Part shown: piece by piece, positions 18,526 through 26,743 of the stretch
Position numbering within the stretch: the stretch's first letter is position 1
Layout: every line of letters begins with the position of its first letter
DNA from: Pelagibius sp048268885
GTDB taxonomy: Bacteria; Pseudomonadota; Alphaproteobacteria; Kiloniellales; Kiloniellaceae
DNA length: 64,000 nt
Direction of reading: 5' to 3'
NCBI GenBank assembly: GCA_048268885.1
Contig: JBLWUP010000027.1
Location: forward strand, 1-64,000
Notes under the pieces: model-generated
Seen by the model: only the letters and a program-made list of their open reading frames with translations
Database searches by the model: none
What the model was told of the DNA's origin: nothing
Made by a program: the position numbers and the translations under genes

Positions 18526-18540
18526 TTGCGTATTTCGCAA
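18526..18540. promoter_or_regulatory. Short palindrome TTGCG-N5-CGCAA, possible operator
   Basis: TTGCG and CGCAA are perfect 5-base inverted arms around TATTT. It lies about 170 bases upstream of the ABC exporter start and 140 upstream of rpmE. Operator function is inferred only from symmetry and location. Confidence 0.3.
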
Positions 18541-18624
18541 CACAACGAAGTGCGCCAAGTGGCGGACCTCAAGCCTTTGTAATCAAGGGGAAATTCCCGG
18601 CCATAGCGGGACGCCCGCGGGGGC

Positions 18625-18653
18625 TTGCACCGCCGGGCGGTCTCGGGTATACA
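18625..18653 (+). promoter_or_regulatory. Sigma-70 type promoter of rpmE
   Basis: TTGCAC at 18625-18630 and TATACA at 18648-18653 are separated by exactly 17 bases, a good housekeeping promoter. The expected transcript start is about 20 bases before the rpmE ATG at 18680. Confidence 0.6.
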
Positions 18654-18679
18654 GCGCGGCGCTTTAAAGGATCGAAGCC

Positions 18680-18901
18680 ATGAAAAAAGACATTCATCCC
18701 GACTACCATGAGATCACCATCCTGATGACCGATGGTAGCGAATTCACCACGCGCTCCACTTACGGCGCCGCGGGCGACACCATGCGCCTGGACATCGACC
18801 CGAAGACGCACCCGGCCTGGACCGGCGAGCATCGTCTGGTCGACAGCGGCGGCCAGGTGGCGAAGTTCAACAAGCGCTTCGGCGGCTTCGGCCTGAAGTA
18901 A
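18680..18901 (+). CDS. rpmE: Ribosomal protein L31 (zinc-free type)
   Basis: A 73-residue L31, starting MKKDIHPDYHEITILMTDGS and ending FNKRFGGFGLK. The four cysteines of zinc-binding L31 are absent (no cysteine at all), so it is a C-minus form. A ribosome site AAAGGATCG precedes the ATG, and a strong terminator follows. Confidence 0.96.
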   Translation: MKKDIHPDYHEITILMTDGSEFTTRSTYGAAGDTMRLDIDPKTHPAWTGEHRLVDSGGQVAKFNKRFGGFGLK

Positions 18902-18947
18902 AGCTTGGGGGCGCCGGCGTTCCCGCCGGCAGCGTTCCGAAATCGAG

Positions 18948-18976
18948 AAAGGGCGGCAGATCTGCCGCCCTTTTGT
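18948..18976 (+). terminator. Intrinsic terminator after rpmE
   Basis: Stem AAGGGCGGCAG / CTGCCGCCCTT with a minimal loop and a short T run. It lies between convergent rpmE and the rcdA-like gene; since A residues precede the left arm, it can serve both strands. Confidence 0.85.
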
Positions 18977-19034
18977 CATGCCCGCCCGCCGCCTCGGCTG
19001 CGGCCCCGGTTCAGACCCCAATTCAGGCCCCAAC

Positions 19035-19445
19035 TCAAGCCAGGCTCTTGACCGGCCCCTGCAGAGCGTCCAGGCGGGACACCCGCTCATAGAGTTTGTG
19101 GGAGCGCTCCAGCAGCTCGGCCAGGCGCGGCTGCAGCTGGCCCTCCACCGGCGGCTTGGTCTCCTCGCAGACCGTTTTCCCGGCCAGGCGGAATTCCGGC
19201 GCCACGGCTTCCTCGCGCGTCATCTCCCCCGCATGCACCGCCTTCTGCACCAGCAGCCAGGCCATGACCTGGGTCAGGCGGGAGGTCAGCCGCATGGCCT
19301 CGCAGCTCGCCAGCATGCGGTCGTTCGGCGTCATGCGCTCGCGCTCGACGGGCTCGCGATGGGTCAGGTAGTCGCGGGCTTCCCGGGTCAGCGCCAGGGC
19401 CTCTTCAAAGGTGCTGTCGAAAAAGGCGACGGTCGTATCACTCAA
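19035..19445 (-). CDS. rcdA: RcdA-like protein (DUF1465 family)
   Basis: A 136-residue helical protein: FEEALALTREARDYL, ERERMTPNDRMLASCEAMRL, TSRLTQVMAWLLVQKAVHAG, then ELLERSHKLYERVSRLD. This is the DUF1465 pattern, the family of Caulobacter RcdA, an adaptor that helps deliver CtrA and other substrates to ClpXP. Residues 45-75 form the family core. A function in CtrA turnover is inferred from the family, and fits the CtrA box found at 1552. No membrane segment is seen. Confidence 0.82.
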   Translation of the reverse strand: MSDTTVAFFDSTFEEALALTREARDYLTHREPVERERMTPNDRMLASCEAMRLTSRLTQVMAWLLVQKAVHAGEMTREEAVAPEFRLAGKTVCEETKPPVEGQLQPRLAELLERSHKLYERVSRLDALQGPVKSLA

Positions 19446-19855
19446 ACCAGAAATCTCTTAGCGGCGACTTACATACGGGCGTGGCTTGCAAACGGACGTG
19501 GCTGGCCCGGCCCTCCCTGCCCCTTCTCCCCGGGGAGAGGTCCCGAGGAGCCTTGGGGGCATTCCGGCGGACCGGCCCACGCTTTCTGCCGGCGAGTTTA
19601 ACCGACGGCGACTTAATAATCCCTTGGTCCGCAAGAGGCCAGACGGCGGCGGCGAAAAGCCGCCAAAAACGGAATATTTTCCTCTATCAAGCGCCCTTGG
19701 GCCGTCTTGAATCGCCCCCGCAGCCTCCCGATATAGACTTTGTCGCCAAGGGGATGCCTCCTGCAGGGTCCCCGCCACCGGCGGCAGCAAGCGAGGGCCC
19801 GACCCTGTGGTGGGCCCGTTGACCAAAACCATGTTGCTCAAAGGAGAATGTGGAC
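19446..19855. other. Intergenic region with heat-shock promoter and RNA thermometer
   Basis: Gap of 410 bases. The left part (19500-19560) carries a degenerate C/G-rich segment related to the family B intergenic repeats. The right part holds the sigma-32 type promoter and ROSE leader listed separately. Confidence 0.6.
19706..19734 (+). promoter_or_regulatory. Sigma-32 heat-shock promoter
   Basis: CTTGAA at 19706-19711, a 15-base spacer, then CCCGATAT at 19727-19734, a close match to the RpoH consensus CTTGAA-N13-17-CCCCATNT. It precedes a small heat-shock gene, which supports the reading. Transcription would begin near 19741. Confidence 0.7.
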
Positions 19856-19860
19856 ATGCG
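19741..19860 (+). promoter_or_regulatory. ROSE-type RNA thermometer in the hsp20 leader
   Basis: The leader between the heat-shock promoter and the start codon ends with TTGCT (19834-19838), loop CAA, then AGGAG (19842-19846). The first strand masks the ribosome site through U-G, U-A, G-G, C-G and U-A pairs, exactly the UYGCU/anti-Shine-Dalgarno helix that defines ROSE elements. Upstream hairpins are possible: GGGCCC about 19796-19801 with GGGCCC about 19813-19818, and CCGCC-A-CCGGCGG near 19782. ROSE elements melt on heat shock in alphaproteobacterial small heat-shock genes. The identification is by motif and context. Confidence 0.72.
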
Positions 19861-20323
19861 TACGATGGATCTTTCCCCCCTTTATCGCGCCTCGGTCGGC
19901 TTCGACCGCCTTGTGAAGACGCTCGATTCCGCCAGCCGGGTCGAGGAGAGCGCGTTCAGCTATCCGCCTTACAACATCGAGAAGGTCAGCGAAGACGCCT
20001 ACCGCATCGTCATGGCGGTCGCCGGCTTCGGTGAAGACGAACTCGACATCACCGCGAAGGAAAACAGCCTCGTGATCTCCGGCCGCAAGGAAAAGGCCGA
20101 AGACGAGAGCGAGGTGAAATACCTGCATCGCGGCATCGCCAACCGCGCCTTCGAGCGCCGCTTCGACCTCGCCGACCACATCAAGGTGACCGGCGCGAAG
20201 CTGGAGAACGGCCTGCTCGCCGTCGAGCTGGTGCGTGAAATCCCCGAGGCCATGAAGCCGCGGACGATTTCCATCACCTCCGGCGACCAGCCCACGAAGG
20301 TGATCGAGAACGAGGCGGCCTGA
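19856..20323 (+). CDS. Small heat-shock protein, Hsp20/IbpA family
   Basis: ATP-independent holdase chaperone, 155 residues. It starts MRTMDLSPLYRASVGFDRL, the IbpA-class N-terminus. The alpha-crystallin domain covers about residues 30-135 (YPPYNIEKVSEDAYRIVMAV, SLVISGRKE, RGIANRAFERRFDLADHIKV, LENGLLAVELVREIPE), and a basic-Ile tail follows (PRTISI). The ATG at 19856 is nine bases after AGGAG; a GTG at 19850 is too close to it. It has its own heat-shock promoter, thermometer leader and terminator. Confidence 0.95.
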   Translation: MRTMDLSPLYRASVGFDRLVKTLDSASRVEESAFSYPPYNIEKVSEDAYRIVMAVAGFGEDELDITAKENSLVISGRKEKAEDESEVKYLHRGIANRAFERRFDLADHIKVTGAKLENGLLAVELVREIPEAMKPRTISITSGDQPTKVIENEAA

Positions 20324-20383
20324 CCGGCCAACTCAGCCCTGAACACCCCTTCCCCTGAGGGGGAGTTCATGACCTGAAAGTTC

Positions 20384-20421
20384 CCGGCCGGGTGGCGCAA
20401 GCCACCCGGCCGGTCTCGTTT
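20384..20421 (+). terminator. Intrinsic terminator after hsp20
   Basis: A 13-bp perfect stem CCGGCCGGGTGGC / GCCACCCGGCCGG with a GCAA loop, followed by a T-rich stretch (TCTCGTTTT). Confidence 0.85.
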
Positions 20422-20533
20422 TGCGCGGCTAAGATCGCTCTCGTCCGCCAGGCCGACGGGGAAAGCCCCCAAGCGCCGCCGGCATGATCGCCGGTCGAAG
20501 CTTCGCCGGCGTCCCCTTGGCGAACTTCAAACG

Positions 20534-21460
20534 CTAGGGATTGGGGCCGAAGGTTCCGCTGGGCTTTTGCCATGCGGCGCCGAAGTGGAACCTGGTTCCT
20601 CCTTCGTAGTGGCGAAGGAAGACCCGATAGTCCGATGCGCTCCCGAGCGCGGGGCCAGGGGTCATGTAGGTCACCTGATTGCCGGCTTCCGGAAGAAACT
20701 CTTCGACCTCAAGCTCGAAGTCGTTTTCGCCGACAGGACGCCGCGACACGCTGAACCGCGGCGCGCCCCAACTGCTCCCGAAAGACGTGCTTCCCTCACA
20801 CCGCATTACCGATACATAGAGTGCCGCAGCGCCGTCTACTGCGCCTCTGAGTTCGTGCCCGTCGGGACTCATCCAGTCGGTCTCAATGGTATGCCAGTGG
20901 TTGGGCTTGGATGTCGCACCATCCGCCGCGCTGAGGAACACCAAGGCGTAACCTTGATCGACGACCTCCTGGCGGAAGGCATTCCAAGCCGCGCCAGTCT
21001 GCGCGCAGGTGACATCGCCGCCCCCGGTCGGTCCGCCTGTCAGGATGATGTCGCGCGCCCAGCCCTGCGGCCGCTGCGGTTCGGGATAGCGATCCAGCCT
21101 GAAAGGTTCGGGAATCTCGCTGTCCGGCTCGGCAAGCGCGAAGTAGATCTCGGGAATGCTGGCCTTGGTCAAATCAGGGACTGACGCAATTCCGCGATTC
21201 CCCGCCCGCCTATGTTCCAGAAGTCCGCGAACGCGCGCGTCACGGTCCACTACGAAGCGAAGCAAATTTCCATTGGGCAGTCGGAGATCAAGCGCTTCTG
21301 CTTCACGGCGGACTTTGGCGTCGTTGTCGCTCGTGATCAGAAACCCGTTCCCGGATACCTGCGCCGTCTCACAGCCCGCGAGGATCGCAGCGAAGGCCAG
21401 CATTGCGACGATGCGGATTTCAGAATTGGCGCTCGGCGCGGTCATTCGATGGAAAGACAT
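20534..21460 (-). CDS. Hypothetical lipoprotein
   Basis: A 308-residue product. The start MSFHRMTAPS follows AAGGAG by six bases. A hydrophobic stretch MLAFAAILAGC ends in a lipobox, so Cys30 should be acylated and the protein anchored to a membrane. The mature part is acidic, with no recognised family; segments such as RDIILTGGPTGGGDVTCAQ and FRVFLRHYEGG-like endings suggest a beta-rich fold. The frame stays open far upstream inside the MFS gene, but that part is a shadow. It is transcribed after the MFS gene in the same direction, 180 bases apart. Confidence 0.75.
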   Translation of the reverse strand: MSFHRMTAPSANSEIRIVAMLAFAAILAGCETAQVSGNGFLITSDNDAKVRREAEALDLRLPNGNLLRFVVDRDARVRGLLEHRRAGNRGIASVPDLTKASIPEIYFALAEPDSEIPEPFRLDRYPEPQRPQGWARDIILTGGPTGGGDVTCAQTGAAWNAFRQEVVDQGYALVFLSAADGATSKPNHWHTIETDWMSPDGHELRGAVDGAAALYVSVMRCEGSTSFGSSWGAPRFSVSRRPVGENDFELEVEEFLPEAGNQVTYMTPGPALGSASDYRVFLRHYEGGTRFHFGAAWQKPSGTFGPNP

Positions 21461-21639
21461 GGCACGCTCCTTGGCAAGAGGTGTCTTACAGCCCTTCTCC
21501 TGTGACCAGCGTAAGTCTCGAGGGAAATCGCGGCAAAGACAATTCGGTAGGTATCGCTCACCCCGATGGGCTAGCGGCAGAAACCGACCCGTCCCCTGAT
21601 CCAGACCAAGGAACTTCATCAATCCGTTTCGGGAGGACC

Positions 21640-22830
21640 CTAGGTCCCCTGTCTGGCCCGTGAGGCCGCGAGGAAGAGAACCAGCCCAATGACGGCCGCC
21701 GCCAGCGTGACGCTCAACACCAGATCGTAGTCGCCGATCTGCCACAGCAGGGCGCCGACGAAGGGCGCCGCCGCGACCGTCAGCTTGAAGATCAGCGCCT
21801 GGCTGCCGCTGATGGCGCCGAAGTTGGCGCGCCCGAGGATATCGCCGATCACCAGCGGCTTCATGATGCTGGTCACGCCGTGGCCGGCCCCTTGCAAAAT
21901 GACGAAGGGCACCAGCAGCATCGGCGCCAGCGACGCGGTGAAGAGCGCCAGTGTCGCCAGGGCGACCGAGCAGAAGCAGGCCATGGTGATGCCGCGGTTC
22001 GAGACGTGGCGCTCCACGGCCATCATGGCGAGGCGCCCGGCGACCTGCATCGGCCCGATCATGGAGGCGGCGAAGACCGCCATGCCCGACGGGATGCCAC
22101 GCTCGTCGAGCAGCGGCAACAGATGGTTCAGAATGGTCGAGTGGTTGAGGCCGAGCAGCGCAAAGCCGACCGCGAGCAGCCAGAAGGCCGGGCGCCGCAG
22201 GAAGCGGCCGGCCTTGCCCGCGCCGGCAGCACCGCCGTCGCTCTCCAGATCGATGTCCGGCTCCACCGCCGCCTCCAGGCGGCGCGCGCCCTGCCACATC
22301 AACGGCAGGCCGATCAGAAAGATCAACGCCGCATAGGCCAGGCAACTCATGCGCCAGCCGAAGGCCTCCGCCATGCCATGCGCCAGGGGGAAGGAGAGCG
22401 TACCGGCGAAACCCGCAACCAGCGTGATGAGGGTGATGGGGCGGCGCGCCTCCGTTCCCTCCGCCCGAACCACCAGGGCAAAGCAGGCGTCGTAAAGGCA
22501 AAAAGCGGTGGCGACGCCGATCAGGCACCACAGCAGATAGAATTGCCACAGCGATTGCACAGCCCCGACGAGGACGATGCAGAGCCCGCCCGCCAAGGCG
22601 CCGCCGGCCAGCACGTGGGGACCCAGCCCCCGGTCGATCAGCCGCCCCGCCAGCGGCGAAAAGACCGCCGACAGCCCGATCGACAGGGCCACGGCGCCGC
22701 TCAGTTCCGCCTTCGTCCAGCCGAAATCCGTTTCCCAGCGCAGGATCAGCGCCGGAAAGCTGTAGAACAGACCCGCCCAGACGATGGTCTGCGCGATGGC
22801 AAGCTGCCAGACCGCCGGAAGACGCCGCAC
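21640..22830 (-). CDS. MFS transporter
   Basis: A 396-residue carrier with 12 predicted TM helices. TM1 is WQLAIAQTIVWAGLFYSFPAL; the loop 2-3 motif is LAGRLIDRGLGPHVL (the MFS G-x-L-aDR-x-G pattern). A central loop falls at about 190-210 (EPDIDLESDGGAAGAG). The second half carries GRLAMMAVERHVSNRG in the equivalent loop. The start is GTG after GGGGGAAGGG. The pattern resembles monocarboxylate-type carriers, but the substrate is not determinable. Confidence 0.85.
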   Translation of the reverse strand: MRRLPAVWQLAIAQTIVWAGLFYSFPALILRWETDFGWTKAELSGAVALSIGLSAVFSPLAGRLIDRGLGPHVLAGGALAGGLCIVLVGAVQSLWQFYLLWCLIGVATAFCLYDACFALVVRAEGTEARRPITLITLVAGFAGTLSFPLAHGMAEAFGWRMSCLAYAALIFLIGLPLMWQGARRLEAAVEPDIDLESDGGAAGAGKAGRFLRRPAFWLLAVGFALLGLNHSTILNHLLPLLDERGIPSGMAVFAASMIGPMQVAGRLAMMAVERHVSNRGITMACFCSVALATLALFTASLAPMLLVPFVILQGAGHGVTSIMKPLVIGDILGRANFGAISGSQALIFKLTVAAAPFVGALLWQIGDYDLVLSVTLAAAVIGLVLFLAASRARQGT

Positions 22831-23050
22831 GTTTTCCCTTCCCCCTGTGCCCTCCCGCCACCACCGCGGCGGGCCCTCACGATCATAGCCGTAAAGCCGC
22901 CGCCCCCGCCATGCAGAGCTCCCTGCGCGATGTTGCGGCTGCGAAAACGCTCATACTTTGTTAATTATTCGCGACGACCATCGGGGCCACTTCTTAAAGC
23001 GTGGCGATCCCCCGCCGGAAAGCGGCGGGATACAGCGGGTAAGGCGGCAG

Positions 23051-24583
23051 GTGGAAAGCCGAAACCACGACCACCCCTCGGGGGATTCTTTTCTGCGGGG
23101 CCGGGCCGGCAAGGCCTGGCTGTTGCTGCTCGGCCTGATTCTCTGCACGAGCATCGTCGGCGGCTATGCCCTCTACCGCTCCAACGTGCACTGGTTCGAG
23201 ACCAACAAGTCGGAGGAGACCGCCACGGCGCTGCGCCTCGTCGAGGCGATGGTCGCCAACTACACGGACATCCGCACCGACGCCTTGGACGCCGACGCGC
23301 CGGTCCCCGCCGAGTTCCGCGCCCACGCCATCGACCGCTTCAACGCCGCGCGCGACAGCGACCACCAGCTGCGCATGGACTGGCTGGGCACACCGGGGCG
23401 GGAGATCGTGACCGCCCCTCAGGACGAAGTCACCGCCAACGCCATCCGCGAGGCCGCCCGCACCGGACGCAGCGAACCGCGCAGCGAATGGCTCACCTTC
23501 GGCGGCGAGCTGATGTTCCGCACCATCGCGCCCTCGGTCGCCAGCCAGCAGGCCTGCGTCGACTGCCACAACCGCTACGTCAGCGACGGACCGGCCTGGG
23601 CGCTGGGCGACGTCATGGGCGCCTTCGTGATCGACGTGCCGGCGGCCGGCTTCCTGGAGGCCGCGCGGCGCGACGCCGTCGCCTCGGGCGCCATCCTCTT
23701 CCTTGTCCTCGCCGTCCTCAGCGGGCTCATCTTGTTCCTGCAGCACCGGCGCCATGAAGCCGAGAACATGGCCGCCAGCAGTGCGGAGCGCGCCCATGCC
23801 GCCGCCGAGGGCCGCCGCATCGCCGAGGCAGCCAGCCGCGCCAAGTCGCGCTTCCTCGCCCTGATGAGCCATGAACTGCGCACGCCGCTGAACGCCATCC
23901 TCGGCTTCTCCGAGATCATGACCCGCCAGACCATGGGCCCGATCTCGCAGCGCTACGCCGACTATGCCCAGGACATCCATAAAAGCGGACAGCACCTGCT
24001 GACCGTGATCAGCGACATCCTCGACCTCGCCCGCGCCGAGTCCGGCCATCTGCGCCTGGCCGAGCAGGAGGTCGCGCTGCGCGAGACCATCGACCCCTGC
24101 CTGCGCCTCATCCGCACGCGCGCCGAACAGCAGAAGCTGTCCGTCAGCGCCGAGCTGCCGGAGAACCTGCGCCTGCTTGTCGATCCCACCAAGCTGCGCC
24201 AGGCGATCCTGAACCTGCTGTCCAACGCGGTGAAGTTCACGCCGGAAGGCGGCCGCATCGAGGTGACCGCCGCCCTGCAGGGCGACGGCAGCCTGGCCAT
24301 CACCATCGCCGACACCGGCATCGGCATCAGCCCCGAAGAGATTCCCCAGGCCCTCACGCCGTTCGAACGCCTGGAAGCGGCCGAGCAGATCGAGGGCACC
24401 GGCCTCGGCCTGCCACTGGCCAAGGTGCTGATCGAACTGCATGGCGGCATTCTGAAGCTGGAGGGGCGGCCGAACGCCGGCACCCGCGTCACCCTGCTGC
24501 TGCCGCCCGAGCGCGTGCGCCAGGAAGCCGGCCCGATCACGGCCGGCGTGGAACCCGGCCTGGCCGCCATGCCAGAGCGCTAG
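23051..24583 (+). CDS. Sensor histidine kinase with haem-type (CxxCH) DUF3365 sensor
   Basis: A 510-residue membrane kinase. TM1 is at 23-42 (WLLLLGLILCTSIVGGYALY) and TM2 at 212-230. The periplasmic domain between them ends with CVDCHNRYVSDGPAWALGD (Cys169-His173), the CxxCH haem-attachment motif of Tll0287/DUF3365-type sensors. The HisKA domain has the phosphorylated His274 in MSHELRTPLNAILGFSE; the ATPase has NLLSNAVKFT, DTGIGI and GTGLGLPL. There is no receiver domain or adjacent response regulator. The start is GTG at 23051; a TTG at 22958 is possible but adds an odd leader. It is a likely redox or gas sensor, by inference. Confidence 0.88.
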   Translation: MESRNHDHPSGDSFLRGRAGKAWLLLLGLILCTSIVGGYALYRSNVHWFETNKSEETATALRLVEAMVANYTDIRTDALDADAPVPAEFRAHAIDRFNAARDSDHQLRMDWLGTPGREIVTAPQDEVTANAIREAARTGRSEPRSEWLTFGGELMFRTIAPSVASQQACVDCHNRYVSDGPAWALGDVMGAFVIDVPAAGFLEAARRDAVASGAILFLVLAVLSGLILFLQHRRHEAENMAASSAERAHAAAEGRRIAEAASRAKSRFLALMSHELRTPLNAILGFSEIMTRQTMGPISQRYADYAQDIHKSGQHLLTVISDILDLARAESGHLRLAEQEVALRETIDPCLRLIRTRAEQQKLSVSAELPENLRLLVDPTKLRQAILNLLSNAVKFTPEGGRIEVTAALQGDGSLAITIADTGIGISPEEIPQALTPFERLEAAEQIEGTGLGLPLAKVLIELHGGILKLEGRPNAGTRVTLLLPPERVRQEAGPITAGVEPGLAAMPER

Positions 24584-24613
24584 AGTCGGAACGCTAAAGC
24601 CCGGGCGCTAGCG

Positions 24614-24641
24614 CCCCAGCGATAGAGCCCCAGCGATAGAG
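24614..24641 (+). repeat. Two tandem 14-base units
   Basis: CCCCAGCGATAGAG is repeated exactly twice, and a degenerate third unit follows. It lies between the histidine kinase stop and the fetA start. I see no function. Confidence 0.8.
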
Positions 24642-24683
24642 CCAGGGCGACAGCGCGGACGCGATACCGTAATCTGCCGCTCT

Positions 24684-25298
24684 ATGCTCAGTGCGAAAAA
24701 CCTCACCCGCCCCGGCCTGGAGCCGGTTTCCTTCGACCTCGCCGCCGGGGAATGCATCGCGCTGCGCGGCCCCTCGGGCGCCGGCAAGTCGCTGCTGCTG
24801 CGCGCCCTGGCCGACCTGGACCCGAACGACGGTGAGGTGACCCTGGACGGCACGCCGCGCGACAGGATTCCGGCGCCCACCTGGCGACGCCGCGTCGGCT
24901 ACGTGCCGGCCGAGCCCGGCTGGTGGTCGGAGCGCCTCAGCGACCACTTCGACGACTGGGAAAGCCAGGCGGGCCCGGCCCGGCGCCTCATGGTCTCCTC
25001 CAGCGCCGCCGAGCGCCGGGTCAGCCAGCTGTCCACCGGCGAGCGCCAGCGCCTCGCCCTCTTACGCGCCCTCGAGCACCGCCCGGAGGTGCTGCTGCTC
25101 GACGAGCCGACCGGGCCGCTGGACGAGGAGACCACCGCCGCCGTCGAGTCCCTGCTGCGCGAAAAGCAGGCGAACGGCCTGGCCCTCTTCTGGGTCACCC
25201 ACGACAAGCGCCAGGCCGAGCGGGTGGCGACGCGGCGCTTCTGGATCGACCGCGGCCGCCTGCGCGAGGAACTGCTGGAAGAGGTGAGCAAGCCATGA
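24684..25298 (+). CDS. fetA: FetA-like iron-efflux ABC ATPase
   Basis: A 204-residue ATPase paired with a FetB permease. Walker A is GPSGAGKSLLLRAL (about 33-46), the signature LSTGERQRLALLRALE, Walker B VLLLDEPTGPLDEE and switch WVTHDKRQAERVA. E. coli FetAB (YbbLM) exports iron and improves resistance to oxidative stress. The 10-base gap to fetB shows one operon. The signature reads LSTGE instead of LSGGQ, as in other FetA proteins. Confidence 0.88.
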   Translation: MLSAKNLTRPGLEPVSFDLAAGECIALRGPSGAGKSLLLRALADLDPNDGEVTLDGTPRDRIPAPTWRRRVGYVPAEPGWWSERLSDHFDDWESQAGPARRLMVSSSAAERRVSQLSTGERQRLALLRALEHRPEVLLLDEPTGPLDEETTAAVESLLREKQANGLALFWVTHDKRQAERVATRRFWIDRGRLREELLEEVSKP

Positions 25299-25308
25299 GG
25301 GGCCGGCG

Positions 25309-26106
25309 ATGAACTACATCCGCCTCGACTACGTCGATCTCGGTCTCGCCGCCCTGCTGCTGGTCGGCGTGGCGGGCCTGTCGCTGCTGCTGCAATTGAA
25401 GATCGAGCGCAAGCTGCTGTGGGCGGGGCTGCGCTGCGCGCTGCAGCTCGCCCTCGTCGGCCTGGTGCTGACCAAGCTCTTCGAACTGGTGTCGCCCTGG
25501 TGGACCAGCCTTGCCGCGCTGGCCATGGTGCTCTTCGCCGGGCGCGAGATCATGGCGCGGCAGGAGCGCGGCTTCGAGCCGCTCTGGGCCTACGGCATCG
25601 GCACCTCGGCCATGCTGATGGCGGCGAGCCTGGTCACCGTCTTCGCGCTGACCAGCGCGGTGAAGCCCGAGCCCTGGTACGACCCGCGCTACGCCCTGCC
25701 GCTGCTGGGCATGATCATGGGCAACACCATGACCGGCATCGCGCTGGGCCTGCAGCGCCTGACCGAGGGCGCGCGCCAGCAGCGCCCGGGCATCGAGGCG
25801 CTGCTCTGCCTCGGCGCGACGCGACGCAAGGCCCTGCTGCCGGTGACCCGCCAGGCCCTGACCACGGCGCTCATGCCGATCATCAACTCGCTGGCGGCCA
25901 CCGGCCTGGTTTCCCTGCCCGGCATGATGACCGGCCAGATCCTCGCCGGCGTCGAGCCGCTGGAGGCGGTGAAGTACCAGCTGATGATCATGTTCATGAT
26001 CGCCGGCGGCACCACGCTGGGCGCCGTCACCGCCGTCTTCGTCGGCGTCTACCGCCTGACCGACAACCGCGACCGCCTGAGGCTGGACCGGCTGGTGGGG
26101 GATTGA
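25309..26106 (+). CDS. fetB: FetB-like iron-efflux permease (UPF0014)
   Basis: A 265-residue membrane protein with about seven TM helices. UPF0014 marks are LLWAGLRCALQLALVGLVL, PLLGMIMGNTMTGIALGLQR, LCLGATRRKALLPVTRQALT and GLVSLPGMMTGQILAGVEPL followed by VKYQLMIMFMIAGGTTLGAV. It works with the upstream ATPase to export iron. Nothing is unusual. Confidence 0.92.
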   Translation: MNYIRLDYVDLGLAALLLVGVAGLSLLLQLKIERKLLWAGLRCALQLALVGLVLTKLFELVSPWWTSLAALAMVLFAGREIMARQERGFEPLWAYGIGTSAMLMAASLVTVFALTSAVKPEPWYDPRYALPLLGMIMGNTMTGIALGLQRLTEGARQQRPGIEALLCLGATRRKALLPVTRQALTTALMPIINSLAATGLVSLPGMMTGQILAGVEPLEAVKYQLMIMFMIAGGTTLGAVTAVFVGVYRLTDNRDRLRLDRLVGD

Positions 26107-26115
26107 ACACCTGAC

Positions 26116-26262
26116 GGCCCCCTCACCCTCCCGCTGACGCGGGCCCCTCCCTCTCCCACGAGGGGAGAGGGTAAACCGACAAACCCTCTCCCCTGGCGGG
26201 AGAGGGATGCGAAGCCTTAGTGAGGTCGAACGACCGAACTTAGGCGAAGCTGGGTGAGGGGG
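26116..26262. repeat. Intergenic repeat, family B
   Basis: Segments of alternating inverted arms: CCCTCACCCTCCCGCTGACG, CCCTCTCCC / GGGAGAGGG pairs around short loops, then GGCGAAGCTGGGTGAGGG. The outer arms are complementary, so long hairpins can form. Other copies lie at 60561-60724 and 63568-63719. Confidence 0.8.
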
Positions 26263-26304
26263 AACCGGGCGGCTCGGCGGCGGGCCATCTCGAACATTCT
26301 AGTT

Positions 26305-26730
26305 TCAAACGTTCGAGGCGGCGATCTCCTCGGCGAGCGGAAAGTCCTTTCGCCGCAGCACGAGCTCCCAATCGGTGTCATTGATGGATCGCACCCACAT
26401 ATGTTTGGCGCCGGCGCGTTGAAGATGTGTATAGATCTTGCCGATGGTCTTGCGGCTGCCCGCTTCGCGATAAAACACAACTTGGCGATAGCCGTCTCCC
26501 AGGCGTTCCATCACCGTTGCGGCCACGCCGTCGACCTCAGCGCTGGACTGGATATGGGCAAGGAAGATGTGCTCAGCATCAACCCGCGCTTCTTCCAGTT
26601 CGGGGCAGGCGCCTTCCTCTTCATAGGCAAAGACATCCCAACCACCGTCGCGCCGTTCATAAGCGACGAACTCGATGCAATACGATCCGCTGGGATGCGT
26701 GTGGCGGTCCGTGTATAGACTCCAATCCAC
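26305..26730 (-). CDS. Hypothetical protein
   Basis: A 141-residue soluble protein starting from GTG (MDWSLYTDRHTHPSGSY). It has no signal peptide and no recognised motif; the middle is acidic (YEEEGACPELEEARVDAEH) and the C-terminal part basic. It resembles small unclassified alpha/beta proteins. It lies 13 bases downstream of the thioesterase gene on the same strand, so it may belong to that short operon. Confidence 0.65.
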   Translation of the reverse strand: MDWSLYTDRHTHPSGSYCIEFVAYERRDGGWDVFAYEEEGACPELEEARVDAEHIFLAHIQSSAEVDGVAATVMERLGDGYRQVVFYREAGSRKTIGKIYTHLQRAGAKHMWVRSINDTDWELVLRRKDFPLAEEIAASNV

Positions 26731-26743
26731 GCTGCCCCCGCAC

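Larger units (their letters stand above)
18358..18679. other. Divergent promoter region between ABC exporter and rpmE
   Basis: Gap of 322 bases. It holds the rpmE promoter (18625-18653) and a short palindrome at 18526-18540. Otherwise I see nothing coding or RNA-like. Confidence 0.6.
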
